From: Trichoplax adhaerens
Taxonomy: Eukaryota > Placozoa > Uniplacotomia > Trichoplacea > Trichoplacidae
Assembly (NCBI RefSeq): GCF_000150275.1
Contig: NW_002060951.1
Coordinates: 1,560,297 to 1,624,296, forward strand
Length of the DNA: 64,000 nucleotides
Reading direction: 5' to 3'
The position numbers and the translations under genes were made by a program. Of this stretch, positions 52,650-64,000 are shown piece by piece; positions within the stretch are counted from its first letter, which is position 1; the number at the start of each line of letters is the position of its first letter. The notes beneath the pieces are model-generated. The model was given only the letters and a program-made list of their open reading frames with translations. It had not been told where the DNA came from and searched no databases.

Positions 52650-55600
52650 CTACAGCTTAGTGCTGTCGGAAATTTTCTTTTGTCTATCGTCACATTCTAA
52701 TACTTGTGCACCAGTCTCTGTATTATCGTAGACGATATCTTTTGATTGTATCGTGTGGTTTTCACCGTCTTTTGATACATGTTCTTCCTGTACTTCCTCT
52801 ATGCTGGATAACTTTTCGTAGGTTCCACAATTATCTATCACTTTAGTTCTATATGGTAAAGATCTCATTTTTAAGTGCTCTTTCAACTGGATCAGTGTCT
52901 ATCAACATTAATAGAACGCTTCAAAGTTATTCATTTAGAATTATATCGGACACTTACGGTTTTTTGGGTTTGTAATTTATTTCATATATATTATAACAGG
53001 CAAAGATCAAAAACTGAGAAATGAAAAAAAGATGATCATAATTATACGTGTGTCATAATTTTGCAATAAATCATACCAGTATTATATTTAGTCAGGCAAT
53101 AATAGACACTTACCTGCAAAAGCGCCAGAAAACCGAATATCTAATATCAGAATTAACGAAAAGTAGTCGTAAGTAGTATTCTGTATTTGATTGACATTTA
53201 GCCCACTAAAGTGTACTTTGGATAGTAAAATTATTTTTATAGCTGGGACGGTATACAGTAATAATAATAAAAAACTGGTAAAATTGTTTGCGTAACAGCG
53301 TAAGACATTTGCTATAATTTTTATATTTCGCTCGTAATATTTTAGTAGGCAATGAAATATGTACTAGTTATTTTGATGCAGATTACTTTAAAACTACAAG
53401 CATCGTAGTGTCCGTGGTTTATCAAGTAACAACATACGCTATAAATTAAAGTTAAGCTAAAAAATCTCCACAGTTGTTTTATTAAATAAGGGCATCAATG
53501 AGTCATTATGAGTACACGCAGGCATTTATTTAACAAACCAGATACAACCTAAACAAAGAAATTAGCTTACAGAGCTTGTCCATGAAAATCCTATGGAAGT
53601 TACAGAAGTTAGAGAAGACCCAACACTTGGACCACAGATCGTTCTAAAACAGGAAGAAAACGGTTAATTAACTTTATTGTAGCTACTTTAGCAAAAATAT
53701 CTCAGCTGTGAAAACATTTAAATCGGGTGATTTACCCCAGTGACTGGAAGACTTTGAACAATCCGGCTACCGAAGAATAAACACCTAGGTTATCGCCAAT
53801 ATCATTTTCACTATCATTTAAGAGAGACCGAAGTGAACTTTTAAATATGGGTTTGGTTCAATATTATTTACAGTTGCTACTGAATTACTGACTTTAAGTT
53901 ATTATTTAAGTAAGTGCTTATTGCAATAGTTTCTTAAATTTACTCGAATTTGATAATACCATTGTAACTTAGAGTAAAATGTTTATAATAGAACCTTAAA
54001 AATATATTTACAGAAGTATTTTTGATAAGTTATAAGTAGGTAGTTGTTTCTTGATTACAATAAAATATAGGCAATCAAAAGCGAGTTATGAAGATTTTAC
54101 GCAATTGAGCAGAAAACCTTGCATATCGAACCATCTCAGCACTCATTGGCATCATTACTGCACCAGCACCGACGCCATATAAAGCGCTACCGACCATAAA
54201 ATGCCATAAAGTGCTAGATGTGGGTAAGGGACATTATATCAATTAGATACATTCAATAAATTTTTGTTAGGTAATCGATGATATCACAATGAGAGTAGTT
54301 AATTACAGGTCCGTACTTCATAAAATCGATAATATTTAAAATTTATCATCCAAATATAATCAAAAGTAAGAAATTTAGATTATTCTTACGGCTTAATCTT
54401 GAAATATGGAAAAGATCCCATCATTTGTAATGCTATTGCAATTAGGAAAAATCCCGACAAAATAAATTTTTTATAGCCCTAACATTGATAAAGATCAAGG
54501 ATCAAGATATTAATATTTATTTCATCTAACAATTTTATGATTATTCATCATGGTTATATAAGCTGATGTTTCATTTTTATGTGAATAATAAGTTAAAAGT
54601 ATTGCATTTTCCCATTTATATCAATAGGCACTGTATGGCTATTGTAAGTATAAGAACTATGCAACCTATTTTAAAAATTAGAGATGTTACTAACTGAACT
54701 TACGAAATAATCAGACGCAAATCCAACTGTAATACCAATTACTGCATAAGAAGTTGCTGATATTAGTATTATTGCCGCTGATTTTACAACATCCATATGA
54801 AACTATCAGCAGAATGAAAGATGTTCAGATAAGTATTTATTAGCCAATTAAGTAAGTTAATGACTGATAGTTTATCCATATGTCAATCTGCTTCTGAAGT
54901 AAAAAATTTAAGTTATAAAAGGTTGTAGATACTACAGCTGTGAACTTACGATTGTTAAACGAATCGAATAATTAGTTTCGATAAAAGTTTGAGACGCTAC
55001 TTGAATAAATATGCCAAAACCTATAGTTACTCAATCAAGATGAATAATTTAGGTATAGCTAAAATAAACCATTATTTGTACCGTCCTTAAACTCTAAACT
55101 ACATATCAAGCAATACTAATAAAAACTTTTGAGCTTACATAGTAAGATAATGTAAAAACTTTTAGATAACTTAATCATTGATTTCCATGGTGCAACATTG
55201 GCGTCTGTTAGATAATGTTAAGATAAAAGTTAATTTCAGTTTACAATTGTCAGTAGAATAACCGGAACTAGAAAGTGTAAGTTATTTATTGCAGGTTATC
55301 ATGTTTACCGGCAACTTGTGGCAAGGTGTAAGTTGCTATAGGAGCAGTTAAAATCACAATGCTACCTATAACAAGAAATGGCATAGCGTATCCACCAGCC
55401 TAAAATTTCAGTAAAAGTGCGTAAATTTATAAATTACTTAAGCCAAAGCAATTAGTTTTAAATTAAAATAATAGTATTTCGGAGCAGTACTGTAAATTGG
55501 CAAAGAAACTAACTTTATAAAGCCCGGCACCTATTAAGGGTCCAGTAGCATATCCGATTCCAAGACAAGTTTCTATAAAGCCCTATACTCCGTAAATTAG

Positions 55601-57063
55601 CAGAATGCGATAACTTAAGCACTAAAATGTTCTCCATTTTGATTGAGGGTTTAAATCGCATTTTATTAAATTAAGTATGCATTGCATATGATTGTGATAA
55701 GTACACTAAGTGCCGGTAGCTTCTTTTCTGAGAATTCACACTACATACTAGGCTACGGCTTTGAGGTTAAAGATTTAGCTACCGAAAAAGATCTAACCTT
55801 GGCCGAAGCGATACGATCGCGATACAAAACGATAACTGTTGATTCAATGGCGACGCCTTGTATGGCCCCTCCGATGCCTTGAGTGAATCGAATAAGTAAT
55901 GCAAAGACCAAAAAAGATATTCTGTCATCCATGAGGGTTAAAGTTCTAGAGAATGAAATTTCAATCCAGTTTAATTAATTACGGCTCATTTAAAAGTATT
56001 TTTTAGTATAAAATTAACGAACTCATGCGATAAAAATGTTAACAAAATTAGAAGCGCAATAATTACCCAAAGAGAATAGTGCAACCTCCTTCTATGGTCA
56101 TTCCTGCCCAAAACATGTACTTCGAACCAATAGATGGCAACTAGGTAAGAAATGACTGTTTAAGTAAGTAGATCTAAAACCTGGAATACTAATAGTTTGA
56201 TATAACATACTGTAGGATTTCCAATTTTAATCGCTACTCGTATACGCATATAATAAATTACTTAATCAACATCAGTATCACAATAGTATAGATATACAGT
56301 AAGTATTCTTATGTTGTAGATGACATGCGAATATTCCAATAATAAACGTGATGATTACCCTAAATGAAAGCGTTCGCATGCAAACTTCAAAAGCGTGTAG
56401 CAATCTTGTGAAGTAATTTTAAGATCGATAGCTATAGGCTATTACTTGATGTTATAATTAAACTATATTTTCGATTAATTCAATCATATTCTTACCAGGA
56501 TTGCACATAAAGGTGAGCAGACAAATACAGCTGCAGGACTCATAGCAAAAATGACGCCAATTTCTAATACACTTAAGCCGCATTTAACCGCCTAGATATT
56601 TTGGCAAGAAATGGAGCTAGATGTTACAATGTGACTGAAAAACTGATAATTTGATTCATTAGATGTAAGCTAAGAAAATTGCTTTAGAACAATCATGTCA
56701 AATGCACAGATGTCATGTACTCTTTAGAGAAAAACAGCACGAAATAGACGGGAGTATCATTTTTATGGTTTCCACTCCATGACATGAAGCTATGCGTATG
56801 TAGTAGGACTGAATTGGAGATAATTTTATATTGTTGAGATTTATATCGTTACAATACAACGTAGTATGCAGAGAGTCTAAAATAAATATGGTACAATATA
56901 ATTAATATTGCACATATTTTAGGTTTGATTAAATTAGCTTTACCTCACGAGGGAAAAATGGTACTGGCAAGCTATAAATAACGCCCCAAAGGCCATAAAT
57001 AATGCAAATTAGAGCCATTGTACCACCCTTTTTACTTGCTGTATATTTTTTACTATTAGCCAT
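52650..57063 (-). CDS. SLC18B1-like: SLC18B1-like MFS transporter, complete, 16 exons, tandem copy
   Basis: Minus-strand exons: 56944-57063, 56496-56591, 56067-56140, 55798-55945, 55514-55582, 55309-55399, 55139-55204, 54950-55020, 54704-54802, 54390-54478, 54118-54213, 53736-53810, 53571-53643, 53114-53140, 52958-53013 and 52650-52848, giving 482 aa. Exons 2-15 have exactly the same lengths as the 44607-49194 gene; only the first and last differ. Landmarks are PVPFFPRE after TM1, FTQGIGGAIQGVAIESTV in TM4, GFIETCLGIGYATGPLIGAG in TM5, APWKSMIKLSKSFY, and FGFLALLQ in the small TM12 exon. The tail begins TKVIDNCGTYEKL, shared with the neighbour, then diverges and is longer. Both copies look functional. 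Substrate is unknown; polyamine or amine antiport is the family expectation. Confidence 0.93.
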
Positions 57064-60000
57064 TGTATTTTTTGGAAAATTTTAGACCAGCTTATAAATT
57101 TCCTATCTGAAAACATATAATAGTAAAAACATCTTTAAATTTTGCTGCGCAGTTATATATGCAATTTTAGCTTGTAAAGCCAAAGGACATTGCCATATAA
57201 TTTCAGTTAATTAAATTTATAAAGCTAAACAGTAAGCAATTTTAATATTGGTATTAGGTATGTTTTATCTTTAAACCTTTTTACCTTAGACGATAGATTC
57301 TACAGTAATTAATTGGTTCTGAATCTGTACACATGAACTTATGGATCGTAGATAAATCGTATAAATAACGATTACGGAGTAAACCAGTGTGCCAAAAGAT
57401 TTATAGAAGATATTATTGCAAGATACCGGCGATAATCTATACTGTATTTAGCAATATGACATGCTATCAGAAAGTTAATTATCGAAATACTTGCAAGTAG
57501 TATTTTCTAATTGCATATATATTACTAGAAGTAATTCTACTGCAACAGTTGGGGTTTTGTTTAAGAGAGATCTTACTGAATTATAATACCGGTATGTGAT
57601 AAAATAGACAAATTACAGGTTTTTCAAATATAGTATCACTTTAGTTGCGACGGAAATAGTTGTCAAAGATATTTACTCCACCTTATCTATATGAGTTAAA
57701 ATAGAAGTAATTGTATAAGAAATTTTGGGGGCTTAATTGGAAAAAAATCAAAATCATCCAATCCATCTCTCTTCATATTTTTATCGCCGCCAATGTATAC
57801 GGGTTGGCTTATCGCGGTAATGTATCAACTGCCATTGTAATGGTAACATTGGATGAATTTGGATCTTAATTGGATACTATCTATTACAGCCTGACATAAA
57901 ATATTAGATCTGATGACTCTATCACAGAGGTGTCGAAGGTTTTGCTATTGAATTGGTCTTCGTTTACACGTTTTAGATATAAACAGCTTGCTATGCACGT
58001 TTTGTGGACTCGTTAAACTCTTGGTAGATCATGAATGAGTGAGTTGCTTTGTGTACGTAAATGACAAATGTGCGGAAGTCAAACTATTGAATGGTTAGAC
58101 CCTAGGGACCAAATTACTTAAATATTGGCCCCAATGAATAACTTTTCTATTCACTTTACTGCTTTTAATACTGTTATCGAATATTCAAAGAACACCGTGA
58201 TATAAAAATAATTTAGTTATAGTATATTTAAAGGACGAAGCTTCAATTAAATGTAATATTAGGAGTAATGACTGCATAAAACTGAAAACACGGTTCTCAT
58301 CAAAAAGTTAATCTATGGCTACAAGAACGATTTAAATTTAAACTATAGTAGTTTCAGAGGTTTCTCGAAAATTGACTTTTCCGTGATCAATACATAATGT
58401 AGTCTACGCCATATTACTATAAATTAAATACAGCAGATATAGTACTTGGTCTTTCACATCGATTTTAGAAATAAATACTTAGCAAAGTTAATCATATTGT
58501 GCTACACTCAATAAGTGTGATTAAGAAAACTAGGCAAACCAGTTGATCTGTCTGTATTCTTATTGACAGAGAATAGATTATGATATCCTTGTAACTACTT
58601 ACGAATATGGAAGTTTTCTGACCTTTGAATTAAAATTGGCTGGTTATATCATAAACTTTTTCGATCCTTAAATACTAAATTATAGCTATAAAATTAATTT
58701 CTAGTTTACAAGATTTATACGAAATTTTTCGATTTGCTACTACCGTCACGCGAAAATCGTTAACTAAAATCACATAATAGCACCATTTATCTTGCATAAA
58801 AGACTTATTCTACCTATATAGTTGTAACATTGTACTGTAAGTCATAATTAGTAATGTAAATTAGCGGCAAGACATTGTTTGCTCTATATGGGTCTCTATT
58901 CTCTCTGACTATGGTTACTATAGCGACTTTTCGAAGCATGTATTGTGGTATTAATCCTGTTGCGTCATTGTAAGTAATGGGTGTATGGCGATAAATAAAG
59001 CAGAGCCGATCAAATTATATAAGAAATAATAGTTGGCGGATTTCAATTGACTCTTCCGATTTCTTTGTCTGTGAACGTAGTAATTAAACAGTAAATAATC
59101 GAGTAGTGCCCTTAAAATGTGTAGGTTGGGCAGTAGGCAATAGAAAATCAACATTCTAGCTGCTATATTCCTCCACTGATAGTTCATTGAGTAGAATCTG
59201 TCAATGAATGGCGTATCAACAAGTGCTGATGTGAGCAAAATTTTTAATTGCTACGACCACCAATACGTTCAGGCTATAGCATTTATTGCTGATGCAATGA
59301 CTTACGTTAACGTTCATTATCAAAATTTAGATATGGTTCCTAATATAGTGTACAGTAGTAGACTTAAATTAGTTATTTGCAGTTGTACTTTAGTTCATAA
59401 AATGGGCAGTATTAAAGGCCTGTGGAGCGGCTAGCGTGGAGAATTGATGAGTTTTGAGGTTTTGATTTTGTTACAAGTTGTAAACGTTTCGTGTATGGAT
59501 TAGTTGTGCGTTCAGTTATTCGTCGGTAACTTCTAATTTTTGAGCTCAATAAATTGGAAAAATTAACAAATCTACAAGTCCTATCTTCAATTTCGATAAC
59601 TAACAAACGCTTCTGTAACTTTTTGCACACAGGATTATCAGTGAAAGAAAACTTAATTACGTTTCTCAAAGCTAATATTTAAACTTGACAAATTGTTAAA
59701 TATGTTGCAAAATTAATTAAATAATAATATATCACTTGTCTACTATTGCTTAGTAAATACTTGTAATTTGTCAAGAAAGAATTCTTTACATAAACCATAT
59801 ACATTGTTATATTGATGTAAAATAGAGATTTATTTCTTACTATTAGATTATCGAAACTGGCAACAGGTAACAATGAGTACGTTACTGACATTTTAGAAAG
59901 AATTGATTATATTACCACAATCGTAGTTATTGGGAGAAACACATTAAGAAACGCGTTAACTGCGAAATAAATTATTTAATAGATGATTAAAGGCTTAAAT

Positions 60001-61858
60001 AACTAGTTTGTAGCTTGGTTGAATGTAATATACTTCCTTAGTCAGTTAAGATTCTTTATAAAATAAGTTCCACGGAGGATAATGAAGCAAGCACTATTAA
60101 TTAAAATTATAGTAAAGGAATTAGCTACTGGTCGACATTAACATAACGAGTATACTGTTTACTAATTCCTAGTGAACGATTTCCAATATTTTGTAGTGGA
60201 CAGTTACTATTTTCGTTCAATTACCTCGCAAAAAGCGAAAATACTAAATGTTTTTGCAGAGAAGCTTTCAATGGCAAAGAAAGATATTTAGCGATTCACT
60301 ATATGTCTGATATTGGCGCTTGTACTATTTTTGATATTGTGCACTTAATGACCGTACGCAAACCTACCAGTTTTATCTGCTAGAGGATTTTTAAAATGTA
60401 AGATTAGCTGATATCTAAGTTCTAATTAATTTTATTGCTAGAGATAGTAAAGTTACCATTCTTAACGGCCATAAATCTTATCGCAGCCTAACTGCTCATA
60501 ATACGGTCCTTATATCCTGTTTTAAATTATATAACTAACAAGACAATTATTAGTTAACAATATGTGTTAAGGAGAATTAGATTAGGAGTACCTGCTGCTG
60601 AGTAATTAGAGTTATTAAGTTAAATGCACGGCCATCAAATTGGTTTTAGTAATTAGCTAGCTTGCCTTGCTAGCTCATAAAAATCTTAGCTGTAGCAGAG
60701 ACATTAACGTTAAGTCGACCCTTTAAAGCTTCATTCTGTTATGACCAAAGAAATTTTAGAAGTCGGGCATCTGAAGATTTTAAATATAAATTAATTCGTT
60801 TGGATTTGTTTGAATGTATTTGTATCTTTTAATGGTAAATAACTATTCCATTTTAAAGTTATTACGCGCAATTTAGTATTTCGGTAGTGGCAGATATTAA
60901 GATATTAATATGTTGAGTGACTAGCCTAATTTGTAGCAAGGCAGATACGGCTGAATATTTTTAATTTCTGATTTGAGCTAACCCATACCTTATAAACTTG
61001 GGTAGGGATAAGCGTTAACCAACAGAGAATTTCAGCTAGTATATTTTTTAATGAAAAGAAAATTTGGCTAAAACTACACGTATAATGAAATACTTAACAT
61101 CTAAAATGCGCCCTGTAGTATTTCTTTTATAGCCGGCCATATATGAAAATATAAAGTCACTACACTCTTGGAAAGTAATCTGATTACGTTTATCATTCTC
61201 AGGTGCAACCCCAAGAATTGCTAAGGCTCAAACACGGCTAGATCGGGAAATACTACATTACCATTTGAATATTAGAAAGAGCTTGTACAGTATTTAAGCT
61301 CAATAAAATTAAACTTAATACGATAGCTCTAAATGATTACATCAGTAATTGAAGTTCATCATTAAAGCCGAGTTTAGTATATAAGTAACTATGTCCTTGA
61401 TATAATGGCTTGTAACGAAATAAATTGCAATTTTTTGTTACAATCATAAAAATAAGACTCAAAGGTTGGAAAGTGAAAACTGTAGTTAAATGACAAATTT
61501 ATTTCAAAGTTGCAATAAATTTGTGTTCATGTTAAATCATATGAACATCTTTATTGTACTGTGCGATATCTAGACATTCAAAAGTTAAAAAATAAATAAA
61601 TTGTCCACCATATAGTCGTATTATTTTTACGTGAAGAAATTCTTAATCAAATTATGTTGTCAACGTAAAATCAAATCCAGCATTTCGGAATTTCTTTATT
61701 AGAAAATGTTTCGAAAACTAGCTGCTTACTATACTGTATGAATAAAACCAGTGAAAATGTCGTGATACTAGCATAGGATCTTAGGATTGCAACAAATGCT
61801 GAACTTAAGAGTTATATCCTGATGTATATATTACAGTAGCTAAGTTTTGCTTCAACTA
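57064..61858. other. Intergenic, about 4.8 kb, upstream of a tandem transporter
   Basis: The largest gene-free stretch in the window. Several frames of 70-95 codons cluster at 58951-59891 on both strands, partly overlapping, with no family resemblance and no clear splice context. No repeats stand out. Confidence 0.55.
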
Positions 61859-64000
61859 CTATCTTTTAGCTTCGTCTTCTAACAAATTCGTCTTCTCATT
61901 ATTTTCTGTTTCATGGTCTTCCACAGTTTCTTCGAGGCTTTTAAAATAAAAATCTGATAAGAAGACTAGAAAATTTAAGGTACGGCCCGTGCCATGGTAA
62001 TATATCTTACCTGTCTTTACAATATTTGCGCTCCCAAATCGTAAAAACCATTAGTAATAGCCCTTAAAGACAATAAAGTACAAATAATATTGATGTGCTG
62101 AAAGCTATTATTATTGTTTAAAATCCTTACGGTAGGTGAACTAAGCAACCACTACTACCTTAGCTCGCAGTTTCAATACCGATAATTGTTGAATATTATT
62201 TTAAGGAGACTTACTTCAGCAACGAGAACGAAACCAAGTACCTGTAAACAATAGTAACAAAGGTTAGATAAAAATAAAAAGATTTATAGCATACGCACCT
62301 GTTATATTGGAGTATTTATAGACTTTAATTTATCCTATGTAGTCATACCGATGAAGACCAATCAAAACTGATACTATCTAGGGTATTAAAAGATCCTCCA
62401 ATAAAAGGCCCTACTATTTCACTGCGAAAAAGCGAATAAAGTAAAATGGGATAAGGGAATTTATACAGAAACGTCGTAAAATAAAAATAGATATGCAGTC
62501 CATAAACCGTATATACACTACAGTGTTACATTCGGTCTATCATACCCTAATGAGAAAAATGCTGAAACCAATCCTGAAATTACTGAAAATACTACAAAAT
62601 CGTTTCCGATGTTTCTCTTTCTATGAATTTGAAACACATATGTGAAAAAATATAGCGTAGTAAGCTATGTTAACTGCTAGCAAAAACTCTATTAATACGG
62701 TATACATTATGTATACTAACTTGGCAGCTTCAATCATATCTGGAAAAACTGGAGTAAAGACCATTCCGAGACCGATACCAAGAAAGATCAAAGAAATAAT
62801 CGATAGCCACAGTTTCCTAAGATTTATTTAAAACAAGATATTCATGTTCCATCTTTCAATATTTTGGAAATAAAATACTAACAGTGACAGATGTAAATAA
62901 GGTGCTGGTCCGACAAATTAAAACGAAACTCCAGCGAGAAGACAACCTAGGACAATAAACGGCCGGTATCCCTATAGATTGAAACCAAGAAAATACACGA
63001 TATTAGTAAAATTTGTTTACAGCTAAGCGAAAATAAATCTAATATCTTGTTATTGCCTTATATAACTCATATGGTACACGTTAAAACTAACCCACTTATC
63101 AGACAGCCTTCCAGCCACCGCTGACATAACACCATAAGCACCTGAAGGTGCCAAAAATACCAAACCTATGCCCGTTGGGGTGAGCTTAAGCTGGTGGGGT
63201 TCAAAATTTCGATATTATATTCAATATTAATTATAGATACAGTTTAATAAATTCATTTCAGATAGAAAATGATATGAATTTTACTGATTACCAGCATTAG
63301 TAATTTTATGTAATCGGTCCAAGATTTTGATATCATTTAAATTTACTTACAGGTTTAAGATGGAGGGCCAAGCTAGGATCGAAGAACGTTATAGCAGCTA
63401 TGCAAGATGCTATTGCAAAGCCTGTAAGAAGAAAAACATAGAGATATCATTTGCTTATAGTACAAATGTCTTACAAGCTTAATGTATTATAGTATTTAGT
63501 ATCTTTATACTTTACTTTAGTTTAATTACTTAGTACGGTGATATGTGGAATTCGAAGAATAATTTTCATAGAGTTCCATGCTGAAACTTTAGGACCTGAT
63601 TCTGTAATTGGAAAGCAGATTTATATGTAAATAGCGCCCTAAAGATGTTGAAATTATTTTTATTCTGAAATTAAATGGATAGAATCATTCATAAAATGAA
63701 TCACAGCCTAAAGTTACATACCCCGAATGGATGGCATAAAGATGAGAAGGACGATTGCACTGGCAGCCATAAATCCTCCAGTTACGATGAACGGTAATTT
63801 AAAATCTCCAACCTGGGAAACATGTACATTAATATTAGTTTTTTGAACTCAATGTTACTCTGCATTAGCGTTATTTGCCTCTTCTTCTATTTAGCTAATG
63901 TACGAGTAAGAATAATTAGTTTAAGAATATGCAAAGATGTATAAAATTATTGTCTAACCTGATATAGTAAGCCTCGATTAATGGTCCAAGCGCTGCACCT
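61859..64000 (-). pseudogene. SLC18B1-like: SLC18B1-like transporter, third array copy, frame-disrupted (runs off the right edge)
   Basis: Exons 5-16 are recognisable on the minus strand: 63959-64000 (cut by the window), 63722-63812, 63530-63601, 63351-63421, 63092-63184, 62883-62971, 62721-62816, 62546-62620, 62349-62421, 62215-62241, 62011-62062 and 61859-61937. Splice sites look normal, and most exons keep paralogue lengths (91, 71, 89, 96, 75, 73, 27). Three lesions are visible. In exon 5 the frame for LGPLI and the frame for GLLYQ differ by one missing base. Exon 10 has an in-frame TAA between GVSF and FVGPAPYLHL. Exon 15 is 52 bases instead of 56, so entering it from exon 14 gives GYY then a stop, while the LLLMVFTIWERK frame is out of phase. 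It is therefore probably a recent pseudogene; sequencing error could explain one lesion but hardly all three. Exons 1-4 lie beyond the window. Confidence 0.8.

Noticed and set aside
55682-55882. 66-codon plus-strand frame
   Set aside because: Antisense shadow of transporter exon 4 (55798-55945).
58951-59238. 95-codon minus-strand frame, hydrophobic
   Set aside because: Overlaps another open frame on the opposite strand, has no family match and no donor or acceptor logic.
1-64000. CRISPR arrays, prokaryotic operons, viral genes, rRNA or tRNA genes
   Set aside because: Looked for and not seen. All supported genes are intron-containing animal families. Short tRNA-like folds could be missed without a folding search.

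Overview
The window is an AT-rich, intron-dense animal genomic segment. Protein-level matches are to metazoan families (FBXO10, FBXO16, TTC32, ABHD1/3-type hydrolases, FAXC-type GST-like proteins, SLC18B1-type transporters). Introns are short (tens to a few hundred bases), and exon phases are conserved between paralogues. The style best fits an early-branching animal, most likely a placozoan such as Trichoplax or Hoilungia. That identification is inference from gene style; no marker in the window proves it. No prokaryotic, viral, CRISPR, rRNA or tRNA features were recognised.

Layout, left to right. An SLC18B1-like MFS transporter on the minus strand (exons 1-4 in view, running off the left edge) is followed by a 3 kb repeat-rich gap. 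A complete five-exon FBXO10 orthologue (+) comes next, then a convergent seven-exon FBXO16 orthologue (-), then a divergent two-exon TTC32 orthologue (+). Next are two tandem nine-exon ABHD3-like hydrolase genes (-), and three two-exon FAXC/GST-like genes (one +, two -) with a weakly supported small gene between the second and third. A third ABHD3-like gene (-) has no recognisable first exon. The window ends with a tandem array of SLC18B1-like transporters (-): two intact 16-exon genes, then a third copy carrying three reading-frame lesions that runs off the right edge.

I rebuilt each main gene exon by exon from splice signals, reading frame and family conservation. In every complete gene the exon lengths sum to a multiple of three: FBXO10 1046 aa, FBXO16 320 aa, TTC32 148 aa, ABHD3-like A and B 392 aa each, FAXC-like 252, 251 and 249 aa, SLC18B1-like 474 and 482 aa. 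Exon lengths are nearly identical between paralogues, so these are local duplications that kept their gene structure.

The genes do not form one pathway. The visible logic is repeated local duplication of three families: membrane transporter, membrane-anchored lipid hydrolase, and GST-fold protein. Beside them sits a pair of SCF F-box adaptor genes. The gaps between genes hold short palindromic TACTGTACAGTA-type islands, microsatellites and a short dispersed motif. I found no evidence of a novel multi-gene system. The most informative observations are the decaying third transporter copy, the headless third hydrolase, a GC-AG intron in FBXO16, and the CaaX-type C-terminus of FBXO10.
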